Positions 18,139-28,103 of a stretch of DNA of 64,000 nt are shown here, piece after piece. The notes beneath the pieces are model-generated. The model was not told the origin of the DNA. It saw only the letters and a list, made by a program, of their open reading frames with translations, and did not search any database. The position numbers were made by a program, and so were the translations under genes. Each line of letters begins with the position of its first letter. Position 1 is the stretch's first letter. The DNA is from Intrasporangiaceae bacterium URHB0013 (GTDB lineage Bacteria; Actinomycetota; Actinomycetes; Actinomycetales; Dermatophilaceae): positions 1-64,000 of the forward strand of contig JIBA01000004.1 in the NCBI GenBank assembly GCA_000620545.1. The letters run 5' to 3'.

Positions 18139-18363
18139 CTAGGGGGTCTCAAACCCAGGTGCCGACATGCCCGCGCGCAATGCCGCCTCGACGGGACCCA
18201 CTAGCTCCTCGGGCGCCGAACAACCGCGGGAGCACAGCACGATCGGATCCGCATCGAAGCGGACTATCTCCCAGCCAGTGTCATCGTCCATCGCCGACCA
18301 TGCCGCGTGGACTTTGCCGTCGCAGCCCTCCATCGGGCATGCGATCACCTTGATCGTCTCCAC
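18139..18363 (-). CDS. Small cysteine-containing hypothetical protein
   Basis: A 74-residue protein with two short cysteine pairs, CPMEGC near the N-terminus and CSRGC in the middle, suggesting a small zinc ribbon. GTG at 18363 has GGTGG upstream; longer starts at 18399 or 18459 are open. I do not recognise the family. It lies alone between non-coding DNA. Confidence 0.5.
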   Translation of the reverse strand: METIKVIACPMEGCDGKVHAAWSAMDDDTGWEIVRFDADPIVLCSRGCSAPEELVGPVEAALRAGMSAPGFETP

Positions 18364-18692
18364 GACGAACCACCTTGCCGTCTGCCGCTCGGCTCCCATG
18401 TGGAGGGGTTGAGGTGGGGCGGCGGCCGCTCGGGGGTCCGGCCGCCGTCCCACACCCACTACAACGAGGCAGTCACCACGTCGTTACGGCAACCCCGGCC
18501 CAGGACCCCGGGTCGGGGGGCTTGGACCGGGGTCACGAGGCTGTCCCGAGGGTCGAGGGAGTCGCCTGAGGCCAAAGGCTGGTCGCCCTGTTGGCACCAG
18601 CGAGGGTCCGCGCCCGGTGGGGAAGCGGAATCCCGTTCTCGCGCGCCGCGGAACCGCAGGTCAGGGGCACCCATCGAGAGGGCTGAGCAGAG
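18364..18692. other. Intergenic stretch downstream of tRNA-Thr
   Basis: No gene is recognised in these 329 bases. An 8-bp hairpin GACCCCGG (18504-18511) / CCGGGGTC (18527-18534) lies about 160 bases downstream of the tRNA on the minus strand and may stop its transcript. It has no T-run. Confidence 0.4.
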
Positions 18693-18765
18693 AGCTGGCG
18701 AGGGGACTCGAACCCCTAACCGCCTGTTTACAAGACAGGTGCGCTACCAATTGCGCCACGCCAGC
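18693..18765 (-). tRNA. tRNA-Thr (anticodon TGT)
   Basis: A complete cloverleaf can be folded on the minus strand. The 7-bp acceptor stem is GCTGGCG/CGCCAGC, the D arm GCGC-AATTGGTA-GCGC, the anticodon stem CCTGT/ACAGG with loop CTTGTAA, and the T arm AGGGG-TTCGAGT-CCCCT. The anticodon TGT reads ACA. No CCA is encoded and there is no intron. Its 3' neighbour is non-coding, and no integrase or att-like duplication was seen at its end. Confidence 0.97.
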
Positions 18766-18873
18766 ACGCCTCGACGCGAGCGCCGCGGACGGGCGAAAGC
18801 GTAACCGAGGGGGACGGCATACGCCCACACCGACATGAGAACCCGCACGGCCGCCGGCGGCGCGCGCGCAGAA

Positions 18874-18918
18874 GGACGGCCTCGCGCGAACCCAGGGGTT
18901 GGTCGCGCGAGGCCGTCC
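18874..18918 (-). terminator. Strong hairpin terminator of rpf
   Basis: Perfect 16-bp arms (18874-18889 and 18903-18918) with a 13-nt loop lie 21 bases after the rpf stop and before the tRNA. There is no T-run, as is common in actinobacteria. Confidence 0.75.
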
Positions 18919-18938
18919 GGCTCAGTTCTACCAGGAGG

Positions 18939-19800
<862 letters not shown>

Positions 19801-20146
19801 CAGGGAACGGATAAATGGGTGTCCATGTGAAGTTGTGGGAGCGTTCGTGTGGAGCCGGACGCGACGAAGCGACCCGGGAGCACGGTGGTGCAGCTCCCGT
19901 TTCGACCCGAAGTCGAGGCCGCCGAGCACTGACGGTACGTGACGATCCAACGGTGCACAAGGAGAGTCGAGACACTTTCGTGATCTTTTTCCGGGCCGCA
20001 AAACCCACCGATGCGCTAGCCGGCTCGGGCCCGACACGGAGCCCACACGGAGCCCACACGGAGCCGCCCGCAGAGGCCGTACAGCGTCCTGACCGCACGA
20101 CCGCACGCCCACTGCCCGGAGCGTCAGGCGCCCAGAGGCGGTCCCG
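19801..20146. other. Promoter region of rpf, otherwise without genes
   Basis: Between the kinase stop and the riboswitch lies non-coding DNA less GC-rich than its surroundings (an AT-richer patch near 19980-20000). It should contain the rpf promoter, which I cannot pin down, and three 11-bp tandem repeats at 20034-20066. Confidence 0.45.
20034..20066. repeat. Three tandem copies of ACACGGAGCCC
   Basis: Copies start at 20034, 20045 and 20056; the third ends in G instead of C. The 11-bp spacing is one helical turn, suggestive of cooperative protein binding upstream of rpf, but it may be a neutral slip product. Confidence 0.6.
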
Positions 20147-22006
20147 TCACTGCCCGAACGGGTTCGTCGTGAAGGGGTCCCAGGTGAGGCTCGCGCCGTG
20201 TTGCAGCGCCACGAGCGCGGCGCCGATGCCGAAGACGGCGACCAGCCCGGACACGATCTGCGCCGCGAGGCCGGCCGGCACGAGCCGGCGCGCCATCGAG
20301 CGCGAGCCACGCCGCAGGGAGGCACCACCAGGACCCCACCAGAGCATGAGGAGCCCGAGGACGCCCCCGACGGCGAGCGTGATCGGCGCACCGGGTCCGA
20401 GGTCGCTGCCCTGCGTGCCGGCGAGGAGCAGGGCGGCCGCGAAGATCCCTGCGAGAGCGACGGCCAGAGGCAGGAGCAGCCCGACCCCTGTCGCGATGAC
20501 GCCGACGACGAGGTGCCACGGGCTCGAGACCACGGCGAAGGGCACGTCGCTGCGCCGGCGCCCGAAGTCGTAGCGGCGCAGCACGAGCGCCGTGACCGAG
20601 CGGTCGGTGGCGCGGGCGAGCACCGACAGCGCGACGAGAACGAGAAGGGCGACCCCCGGCCACGCCATCAACGCACCGATCCAGGCCATGCCGACGGCGG
20701 CGAGGAGGCCGGTGCGCATCGGCAGACCGATGCGGGGGTCGCCCTCGCGCTGGACGGGCTCGTCCTCCTCGTCCCACTCCTCGTCGGGCCAGTAGCCGCC
20801 CACCGGACCGTGCTCGACGTCCTGGCCACCAGCACGCCCGTGTCGCCCGTCGTAGGCCTGCGCGCCGCCCCAGTCACCCTCGGAGGCTGGCTCGTCGTCC
20901 CAGCGGTGGTCGTATGCCGCCGGGTCGGGTCCGGGCGCCCGCGGGCCGGTCGGCGGCGGGGCCCACCGCACCGGCGTGTCGGTTGAGGGGTGCAGAGCCG
21001 TCGCAGTGACGGGCGGCATGACGGCGGTGCTGCCGTGCTGGACGACCTGGGTGTCGCCAGGGGAGGCCGGGGGCCGTCCGTCGTCCCACGGGTTTCCACT
21101 CGGCGTCGCGACGGTCGCCGCGCGCCCCGCCGCGTAGAGCTCGAGCGCGGAGATGACCTGGTCGGCGTGCGGGCGCAGCCGGGGATCCGGCGAGAGCGAC
21201 GCCCGCAGCAGCGGCACCAGTCGCGGGTCGACGCCCTCGAGGTCGACGTCACCCGCGCGCACCCGGGTGAGAACGGCGTCCATGCGAGCCCGGCCGAACG
21301 GCGGACGGCCGGACGCGGCATACGTGATCGTGGCGGCCCAGCCCCACCAGTCGGTGGCGTCGGTGATCGCCGCGCCCTCGACGAGCTCGGGCGAGAGGTA
21401 GCCGGGTGTGCCCATGACGAGCCCGCCGACCGTGTGGCGCACGTCGTCCTGCAGGTGTGCGATGCCGAAGTCGATGAGCACGGGGTCGCCGTCCTCGATG
21501 AGGACGTTGCCCGGCTTGATGTCGCGGTGGACGACGCCGCACGCGTGGATGGCGCGGACCGCCTCGGCGATGCCCCGCGCCAGGCGCAACAGGTCGGCAG
21601 GGGCCATCGGGCCGTGCTCCTCGACGACCTCGTCGAGGGCCGGGCCGGGGACGTAGCGCGTCACGATGTAGGGGCGCGGCGCCATGACGTCGGCATCGAT
21701 GACGCTCGCGACCCGGGCGTCGCGGATGCGCGAGAGCGTGTCGACCTCGCGGGACAGTCGCTGGCGAGCGTCGGCGTCGTGGGCCACGTGGGCGCGCAGC
21801 ACCTTGATCGCGACCGCGCGGCCGCGCGGGTCGAGGGCGAGGTGCACGACGCCCATGCCTCCCTCGCCGATCTCCTCGACGAGCCGGTAGGGGCCGATGC
21901 GCTGCGGAGACCCGGGACCCCCGGGTCTCGGGACCACGGGCACAGCGCCGGTGCGCGCGCCGGGCCGGGGGGTGGGCACCCGCTCGGTCCGGTCGTACGC
22001 AGTCAT
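20147..22006 (-). CDS. Serine/threonine protein kinase with C-terminal membrane segments
   Basis: A 619-residue Hanks-type kinase. The N-lobe P-loop EIGEGGMGVVHLA lies at about 45-57 and Lys68 is in AIKVL. Catalytic HRD is at 160-162, followed by IKPGN, and DFG is at 179-181. The activation segment has GTPGYLSPEL. Residues about 300-445 are an acidic, Pro-rich linker. The C-terminal 170 residues hold about four hydrophobic helices. It lacks PASTA repeats, so it is not a typical PknB. ATG 22006 has TACCTT six bases upstream, a leaderless start. Confidence 0.9.
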   Translation of the reverse strand: MTAYDRTERVPTPRPGARTGAVPVVPRPGGPGSPQRIGPYRLVEEIGEGGMGVVHLALDPRGRAVAIKVLRAHVAHDADARQRLSREVDTLSRIRDARVASVIDADVMAPRPYIVTRYVPGPALDEVVEEHGPMAPADLLRLARGIAEAVRAIHACGVVHRDIKPGNVLIEDGDPVLIDFGIAHLQDDVRHTVGGLVMGTPGYLSPELVEGAAITDATDWWGWAATITYAASGRPPFGRARMDAVLTRVRAGDVDLEGVDPRLVPLLRASLSPDPRLRPHADQVISALELYAAGRAATVATPSGNPWDDGRPPASPGDTQVVQHGSTAVMPPVTATALHPSTDTPVRWAPPPTGPRAPGPDPAAYDHRWDDEPASEGDWGGAQAYDGRHGRAGGQDVEHGPVGGYWPDEEWDEEDEPVQREGDPRIGLPMRTGLLAAVGMAWIGALMAWPGVALLVLVALSVLARATDRSVTALVLRRYDFGRRRSDVPFAVVSSPWHLVVGVIATGVGLLLPLAVALAGIFAAALLLAGTQGSDLGPGAPITLAVGGVLGLLMLWWGPGGASLRRGSRSMARRLVPAGLAAQIVSGLVAVFGIGAALVALQHGASLTWDPFTTNPFGQ

Positions 22007-22012
22007 ACCCCT

Positions 22013-22018
22013 AAGGTA
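22013..22018 (-). promoter_or_regulatory. -10 box TACCTT of the kinase gene (leaderless)
   Basis: Read on the minus strand, TACCTT is followed by six bases and the ATG at 22006. It also sits in an inverted repeat CATACC/GGTATG spanning the start codon. Confidence 0.5.
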
Positions 22019-22097
22019 TGCGACCCGGGCGCCTCGGCAGGAACCCTTCGGCAGCGTGCCGCGGGGTGTCCCGTCTCGGCCGGTGCGCCCGGGGCCG

Positions 22098-22529
22098 TCA
22101 GCTGCTGATGTAGTCGCGCAGCTGGTCGCGCTCGGACTGGAGCTCGGACAGTCGGTGCTTGACGATGTCGCCGATGCTGACGATGGCGGCGAGCTTGCCG
22201 TCGGCGTCGACGATCGGCACGTGGCGCACCCGCATCTCGGTCATCGTGGCGGCCAGGTCGGCGATGTTGTCATCGGCCGAACCCGTGGTGACCTCGCTCG
22301 TCATGATCTGCGACACCGGCGCGTCGAGCACGCTCGTGCCGCTGCTGTGGAGGTGCCGGACGACGTCGCGCTCGCTCACGATCCCGTCGACGCTCGAACC
22401 GTCGGTGCTGACGACGACGGCACCGATACGGTGCTCTGCCAGGAGGGCGAGCAGGCCGGAGACCGTCTCCTCGGGCGTGACGGTGATGACCTCGCTGCCC
22501 TTGTAGCGCAGCACGTCAGAAATCTTCAC
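22098..22529 (-). CDS. Two-CBS-domain protein
   Basis: A 143-residue stand-alone pair of CBS domains: the first starts near VITVTPEETVSGLLALL, the second near IMTSEVTTGSADDNIADLA and ends in HVPIVDADGKLAAIVSIGDI. Such proteins bind adenine nucleotides and sense energy state. The partner enzyme is unknown. It is transcribed toward the kinase, with otsA divergent. Confidence 0.88.
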   Translation of the reverse strand: MKISDVLRYKGSEVITVTPEETVSGLLALLAEHRIGAVVVSTDGSSVDGIVSERDVVRHLHSSGTSVLDAPVSQIMTSEVTTGSADDNIADLAATMTEMRVRHVPIVDADGKLAAIVSIGDIVKHRLSELQSERDQLRDYISS

Positions 22530-22735
22530 GGCGACTCCTTCACCTCGGCGCGATGCCCTCGGGCGGCCAGTCGCTCCACCAGAGATGCCCTGACTCGACC
22601 CTAGAGCGCACCCGCACGGGGCGCCACCGTTCGCTCGTTAGAGTGAGACCAATCGCGCGCGCCGCATCCGTCGCCCAACGGCCCGGTGCACGGCGTGCGC
22701 CGAGGACCCCGTCACGAGAAGCAGGAGTTGATTGC

Positions 22736-24316
22736 GTGCCGTCCGCTCGGCCGACCTACGACCTCGTCGTCGCCGCGAACCGCCTGCCCGTCGACAAGGT
22801 CGTCACCGACGACGGCAAGGTCGAGTGGCGGCGCAGCCCCGGCGGCCTCGTCACGGCCATGGAGTCGGTGATGCGTACGCAGCCCGGCGCCTGGATCGGC
22901 TGGGCCGGGGACGCCGGTGAGGCGCCCGAGCCCTTCGACGAGGCCGGCATCCACCTGCACCCGGTGCCGCTGTCGTCCGAGGAGGTCCGCGACTACTACG
23001 AGGGCTTCTCCAACGACACGCTGTGGCCGATCTACCACGACGTCATCGTGCCGGCGAGCTTCCACCGTGAGTGGTGGTCGAGCTACCAGACCGTGAACCG
23101 GCGTTTCGCCGAGGCGGTCGCCGAGGTCGCGGCCGAGGGCGCCACCGTCTGGGTGCAGGACTACCAGCTCCAGCTCGTCCCTGCGCTCCTGCGCGCGCTG
23201 CGTCCGGACGTCCGCATCGGCTGGTTCAACCACATCCCCTTCCCGCCCGTGGAGCTCTTCGCGCAGCTGCCGTGGCGCGCGCAGCTGCTCGACGGCCTGC
23301 TCGGGGCCGACTTCCTCGGCTTCCAGCGGCAGGCCGATGCCCGCAACTTCGTACGCGCGTGCGGTCAGCTGCTCGGCGCCCAGACGAGGCGCGACCGCGT
23401 GACCGTCGAGGGCTCCCACCGTCAGGTCCGGGCCGCGGCCATCCCCATCTCCGTCGACTTCACGGGCCTCGAGGAGCTGGCCAAGCGGCCTGACGTCATG
23501 GCCCGCGCCCGCGAGATCCGCGAGAGCCTCGGCGACCCCCAGGTCCTCATGCTCGGCGTCGACCGGCTCGACTACACCAAGGGCATCCGGCATCGGCTCA
23601 AGGCCTACGAGGAGCTGCTCAGCGAACGGCGCTTCGGACCGCCCGAGGTCACGCTCGTGCAGGTCGCCACCCCGAGCCGCGAACGCGTCGAGGCCTACCG
23701 CAACCTCAGGAACGAGATCGAGCAGACCGTCGGCCGCATCAACGGCGAGCTGGGCAAGATCGGCGCACCGGCGGTCCACTACCTGCACCACTCCTACCCG
23801 CGCGAGGAGATGGCGGCCCTCTTCCAGGCCGCCGACATCATGCTCGTCACACCCCTGCGCGACGGCATGAACCTCGTCGCCAAGGAGTACGTCACCTGCC
23901 GTCACGACCTCGGCGGCGCCCTCGTGCTGTCGGAGTTCACCGGCGCGTGGCACGAGCTGCACCAGGCCTTCACGTGCAACCCGCACGACATCGAGGGCCT
24001 CAAGCAGACGATCCTGCGCGCCATCAACACGCCGGCGAAGGACAAGCAGCGGATCATGAAGGCTCTGCGCCGCCGCGTCTCCGACCACGACGTCCAGCGC
24101 TGGGCGGCCCGCTACCTCGATGCCCTCGCCGCCGCGCCCGAGCTGCCGAGGGCCGAGCCGCGGAGCCGAAGCACGCCGCACTCCGAGGAGACACCGCTGA
24201 TGGCCGCCCCCACCGAGTCGCGGACCGGGTCGGGCGCCGGCTCCGACGCCGGCCCCGGTGCCAGCCCTGCGTCGCGGGCCACGTCGCGCGCCACGTCGAG
24301 CCGGTCGCGGTCGTGA
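22736..24316 (+). CDS. otsA: Alpha,alpha-trehalose-phosphate synthase (UDP-forming)
   Basis: A GT20 enzyme making trehalose 6-phosphate from UDP- or ADP-glucose and glucose 6-phosphate; 526 residues. Visible motifs are VVAANRLPVD near the N-terminus, WVQDYQLQLVP, GWFNHIPFPP, GVDRLDYTKGI, and TPLRDGMNLVAKEYV. The GTG at 22736 follows GCAGGAG by nine bases. A Ser/Thr/Ala-rich tail of about 45 residues extends past the usual end. The stop overlaps otsB by GTGA. Confidence 0.94.
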   Translation: MPSARPTYDLVVAANRLPVDKVVTDDGKVEWRRSPGGLVTAMESVMRTQPGAWIGWAGDAGEAPEPFDEAGIHLHPVPLSSEEVRDYYEGFSNDTLWPIYHDVIVPASFHREWWSSYQTVNRRFAEAVAEVAAEGATVWVQDYQLQLVPALLRALRPDVRIGWFNHIPFPPVELFAQLPWRAQLLDGLLGADFLGFQRQADARNFVRACGQLLGAQTRRDRVTVEGSHRQVRAAAIPISVDFTGLEELAKRPDVMARAREIRESLGDPQVLMLGVDRLDYTKGIRHRLKAYEELLSERRFGPPEVTLVQVATPSRERVEAYRNLRNEIEQTVGRINGELGKIGAPAVHYLHHSYPREEMAALFQAADIMLVTPLRDGMNLVAKEYVTCRHDLGGALVLSEFTGAWHELHQAFTCNPHDIEGLKQTILRAINTPAKDKQRIMKALRRRVSDHDVQRWAARYLDALAAAPELPRAEPRSRSTPHSEETPLMAAPTESRTGSGAGSDAGPGASPASRATSRATSSRSRS

Positions 24317-25116
24317 GCGCGGGCGCGCCGACGGCGGAGGCGCTCGAGCAGGCCGCCTCTGCCGAGAGCCTGCTCGTCGCCACGGACTACGACGGGGTGC
24401 TCGCCCCGTTCGATGCCGACCCGATGAGCGCCACGCCGGTGCCCGGCACCATCGAGACGCTGCGGTCGCTCGCGGGCCTTTCCGGCGTCCACGTCGCCGT
24501 CGTCTCGGGTCGTGACCTCGGCACGCTGCGCACGCTGACCGGCATCACCGCTGACGAGCCGATCGTCCTCATCGGCAGCCACGGCGCCGAGTCGTCGAGC
24601 GCGGCCGTGCGCGAGGCCATGGAGGCCGCCGCCGTCACGCCCGACGACGAGGTGACGCTCGCCGAGCTGCGTTCCGACATCGAGGCGCTCGTCAAGGAGC
24701 GCCATCCCGAGGCCGCGATCGAGTACAAGTCGGCGGCCGTCGTGGTCCACGTCCGCGGCGTTCCCCGCGAGCTCGGGGACGCCGCGATCGCCGATGCACG
24801 TCGGCTCGCCCTCGACCACCCGGGGGTCAAGGTGCTCAAGGGCAAGTCGGTGCTCGAGCTGTCGGTGTCCCACGCGGACAAGGGTTCTGCCGTCACCGCC
24901 CTCGGCCGTCACGTCGGCGCCGTGGCGCGCGTCTACCTCGGCGACGACGTCACCGACGAGGACGCGTTCATGCGCATGCGCCGCCCCGACGACGTGACCG
25001 TCAAGGTGGGAACGGGCTCCACCGCCGCTCGCTACCGGGTGGACGACGAGCCGGGCGCGGCCGGCCTGCTGACGCAGCTGTGGGAGCTGTGCTCAGCCGC
25101 ACGCGTGGCGGACTGA
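24313..25116 (+). CDS. otsB: Trehalose-6-phosphate phosphatase
   Basis: A HAD-superfamily phosphatase of 267 residues that completes trehalose synthesis. Motif I is DYDGVLAPFD with nucleophile Asp25 and Asp27, motif II is VVSGRDLGTL, and motif III is YLGDDVTDEDAF. GTG 24313 overlaps the otsA stop (GTGA). The two genes form the operon for the OtsAB trehalose pathway used in osmotic and desiccation stress. Confidence 0.93.
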   Translation: MSAGAPTAEALEQAASAESLLVATDYDGVLAPFDADPMSATPVPGTIETLRSLAGLSGVHVAVVSGRDLGTLRTLTGITADEPIVLIGSHGAESSSAAVREAMEAAAVTPDDEVTLAELRSDIEALVKERHPEAAIEYKSAAVVVHVRGVPRELGDAAIADARRLALDHPGVKVLKGKSVLELSVSHADKGSAVTALGRHVGAVARVYLGDDVTDEDAFMRMRRPDDVTVKVGTGSTAARYRVDDEPGAAGLLTQLWELCSAARVAD

Positions 25117-25201
25117 CGGAGCCGCCAGCACGCGGCATTCCGGCGCCGGGCGCCGGCCCCCGCCGTCGTCTGATGGGGTGTGCCGCCCGCTGGGTCAGTG
25201 A

Positions 25202-26215
25202 TCAGCGGCGCCGAACCGCACCGGTCGACCCACGAACGACGAGCTCGGGACGGAAGACGTATTCGGCGCGGGGAGAAGGCTGCCCGGCGATCTCGTCGAG
25301 CAGCGAGCGCACCGTCGCCGCACTCATCGCGTTGACGCTCTGGCGCACCGTCGTGAGCGGCGGGTCGGTGAAGGCGATGAGCGTCGAGTCGTCGTAGCCG
25401 ACCACGGAGAAGTCGCGCGGCACGGAGAGTCCGCGCTTGCGTGCCTCGCGGATGGCGCCCAGTGCCATCAGGTCGGAGCCGCAGACGACCGCCGTCGCAC
25501 CGCGGTCGAGCAGGCGCCCCGCGGCGGTGGCGCCGCCCTCCACGGAGAAGAGCGACCGCTCGATGAGGTCGTCGACGTCCGACCGCCCCGTCAGCTCCTG
25601 CATGGAGTGACGGAAGCCGGCGATCTTGCGGATGACCGGCACGTAGCGATCGGGCCCGACCGCGAGACCGATCTCGCGGTGGCCGAGGCTGACGAGGTGC
25701 TCGAGCGCCAGCCCCATCGAGGCGACGTCGTCGTTGCTGATGAAGGGCGCGTCGACACCCTCGATGTAGCCGTTGACGAGGACGAGCGGCAGGTTCCGCT
25801 CGCGCAGGGCGACGTAGCGCGCGGAGTCGGTCGTCGTGTCGGCGTGCAGGCCGGAGATGAAGATGATGCCGGCGACGCCACGCTCGAGGAGCATCTGGAC
25901 GTAGTCGTCCTCGTGCACTCCCCCAGCGACCTGGGTGCACAGCACCGGCGTGTAGCCGTTCTGCGCCAGCGAGTTCTCGATGATCTGGGCGAAGGCGGGG
26001 AAGATCGGGTTGGTCAGCTCCGGAACGATGAGGCCGACGAGACCGGCGCTCTTGCGGCGCAAGCGACTCGGCCGGTCATAGCCGAGGACGTCGAGCGCCG
26101 TGAGCACCGACTGACGCGTCGACTCGGCCACGCCGGGCTTGCCGTTGAGGACCCGGGACACGGTGGCCTCGGACACGCTCGCCTGGTCGGCGATGTCGCG
26201 TAGTCGTGCCCTCAT
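25202..26215 (-). CDS. LacI-family transcriptional regulator of the maltodextrin locus
   Basis: A 337-residue repressor. The HTH is RLRDIADQASVSEATVSRVL at residues 4-23 followed by the hinge helix, and then a periplasmic-binding-protein-like sensor domain (GLIVPELTNPIFP to the end). It is the last gene of the malE-malF-malG-GH13 operon. Its ATG is one base after the GH13 stop. Like MalR/Reg1 of Streptomyces it probably binds the TTGCA-type operators before malE. The effector is presumably a maltooligosaccharide. Confidence 0.88.
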   Translation of the reverse strand: MRARLRDIADQASVSEATVSRVLNGKPGVAESTRQSVLTALDVLGYDRPSRLRRKSAGLVGLIVPELTNPIFPAFAQIIENSLAQNGYTPVLCTQVAGGVHEDDYVQMLLERGVAGIIFISGLHADTTTDSARYVALRERNLPLVLVNGYIEGVDAPFISNDDVASMGLALEHLVSLGHREIGLAVGPDRYVPVIRKIAGFRHSMQELTGRSDVDDLIERSLFSVEGGATAAGRLLDRGATAVVCGSDLMALGAIREARKRGLSVPRDFSVVGYDDSTLIAFTDPPLTTVRQSVNAMSAATVRSLLDEIAGQPSPRAEYVFRPELVVRGSTGAVRRR

Positions 26216-26216
26216 G

Positions 26217-28103
26217 TCACTTCCCCCTTCGTCGCACGTGCCGTGGACCGTTGTCGGTGGGATGCCACGTCCAGATGCTCACGCCCGGCGCCGACGCGCT
26301 CAGTGTGACAGCGCGCTTGCCGACCTTCGGAGCGGGTCCGTACAGCGGCGAACCGGACTCGATCCCGGCCAGGTGCCGGGGATCGAGGACGACCGGCTCG
26401 TGGGCGGCACGTGCGACGTGGACGAGGGCCACCTCGTCGAGCGTCTCGCGGAGGTAGACAATGGCGTCGCCCTCCGCGTGCACCCACCGCAGACCGCCAC
26501 GCTGGAGCGCCGCGGAGCGCCGACGAGCCTGGATGAGACCGCGATAGATGGCGAGGGTGCTTGCGTCCCAAGCGTCCTCATCCCAAGGCATCGGACGGCG
26601 ACCGTCCTCGCCGAAGGCGCCCTCCATGCCGATCTCGTCGCCGTAGGTCATCATCGGCATCGAGGGGAAGGTCATGAGCAGCCCCACGGCGGCCTCGACG
26701 GACTCCGGTCCGACCAGGGTGCGGATGCGCGGCACGTCGTGCGAACCGACGAGGTTGAAGGAATGGACGAGCGACTGCCACGCGATGCGCGAGGTGAAGT
26801 CACGCATCGTCTCGACGACAGCGCGGGCATCGAGGCGGGGAAGCGGCACGGGGGCGCCGAGGAACCGCGGGTCCTTGGGGTCCTGGCGAAGCCAGGTCCA
26901 CGCGGGTTTGCAGAAGCCGGCGTAGTTCATCACGCCGTGCCAGCCGTTGCCGGGCATGTCGCCCGTGTAGTCGTGGAAGTGCTCCCCCACGAGCAGCGCG
27001 TCCGGCGCGACGCGGCCCATGACGTCACGCATCTGGCGGGCGACATCGTGGTTGACGTCGGTGTCGCGCCAGCGGCCGGTCATGTTGGCGACGTCCACCC
27101 GCCAACCGTCGAGGCCGCCCGACCGGCCGAGCCACTTGCGTACGACCCCCTGGGGGTCCTCGAAGATGCGCTGGCGCAGGGCGGCGTTGACGTGGTTGAG
27201 CTTGGGCAGCGACGGCACGCCCAGCCAGGCGACGTAGGTGCCGTCCTCCCAGATGTAGTAGTCGCGCTCCGGCGTGCTCCTCCCGCCGCGACCGGCGGCC
27301 TCGAGGAACCACTCGTGGGCGTTGCCCGTGTGGTTCGTCGTGAAGTCACCCATCACCTTCATCCCCCGCTCGTGCGCGGCCTTGGTCAGCCGTCGCAGCG
27401 CCGGCGCACCGCCGAGAAGCGGGTCGATCTGCTCGAAGGACGAGGCGTCGTAGCGGTGGTTGGAACGGGCCGGGAAGAAGGGGGTCATGTAGACGACGTC
27501 GACGCCGAGCGACTCGAGGTGGTCGAGGTGCTCGGTGATGCCGTCGAGGTCGCCGCCGTAGAGCTGGTGGCCCACACCCTTCGGGCTGAGGTCGACGGGA
27601 TCGGACCACGCAGCGGGGATCGCCCAGTCGGGGGCCTCGTGCCGGTCGGCGCCCTTGGAGCGCGCGAACCGGTCCGGGAAGATCTGGTAGACCACCGCGC
27701 CGAGGGCCCACTCGGGTGGCGGGCTCGAGTGCGCCACGATGCGGAAGTCGCTGGCGTCCGGCACATCCCGCTCGTGCACCCCTGTGCCGTTGAGCCAGGC
27801 ATACTTCGTCGGCCCACCGGTGAGCAGGAACCGGTAGTTCGTGACGGGGTTGTGGCAGGTCAGCGTCGCCCGCCACCAGTCGTCGGCGGCCGTGGTCCGC
27901 ACCTTGCGGGCGACCGTGAAGGTCGCCTCACCGTCGGGCGCGGTGCGGACGTGGACCGACTCCACGTCGGCCTCGAGCGGCACGCGGACGAGCACGTCGA
28001 CCGAGTCCCCGAGGCGGGGCGCCTGGTTCGAGAGGTACCGCCCCGACCCGTCGTGGTGTGGCTGGCTGAGCCAGCCCTGCTGGCGGATCGGGGCAGGGCT
28101 CAC
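26217..28103 (-). CDS. Glycoside hydrolase family 13 (maltodextrin glucosidase/neopullulanase-like)
   Basis: A 628-residue cytoplasmic alpha-glucan hydrolase. An N-terminal beta-sandwich (about 1-125, CBM34-like) precedes the barrel. Catalytic residues are Asp337 in GWRVDVANMTG, Glu374 in LLVGEHFHD, and the aspartate of VGSHDVPRI. It has no signal peptide, so it should act on imported maltodextrins. The GTG at 28103 overlaps the malG stop by GTGA. Cyclomaltodextrinase and alpha-glucosidase are alternative specificities. Confidence 0.88.
   Translation of the reverse strand: MSPAPIRQQGWLSQPHHDGSGRYLSNQAPRLGDSVDVLVRVPLEADVESVHVRTAPDGEATFTVARKVRTTAADDWWRATLTCHNPVTNYRFLLTGGPTKYAWLNGTGVHERDVPDASDFRIVAHSSPPPEWALGAVVYQIFPDRFARSKGADRHEAPDWAIPAAWSDPVDLSPKGVGHQLYGGDLDGITEHLDHLESLGVDVVYMTPFFPARSNHRYDASSFEQIDPLLGGAPALRRLTKAAHERGMKVMGDFTTNHTGNAHEWFLEAAGRGGRSTPERDYYIWEDGTYVAWLGVPSLPKLNHVNAALRQRIFEDPQGVVRKWLGRSGGLDGWRVDVANMTGRWRDTDVNHDVARQMRDVMGRVAPDALLVGEHFHDYTGDMPGNGWHGVMNYAGFCKPAWTWLRQDPKDPRFLGAPVPLPRLDARAVVETMRDFTSRIAWQSLVHSFNLVGSHDVPRIRTLVGPESVEAAVGLLMTFPSMPMMTYGDEIGMEGAFGEDGRRPMPWDEDAWDASTLAIYRGLIQARRRSAALQRGGLRWVHAEGDAIVYLRETLDEVALVHVARAAHEPVVLDPRHLAGIESGSPLYGPAPKVGKRAVTLSASAPGVSIWTWHPTDNGPRHVRRRGK

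Noticed and set aside
18693-18765. Possible integration site at the tRNA-Thr 3' end
   Set aside because: I found no integrase gene and no duplicated tRNA end in the window.
22712-24181. 489-codon frame antisense to otsA
   Set aside because: Typical GC-rich antisense shadow, rich in Arg/Gly/Val with no domain; otsA is unambiguous.
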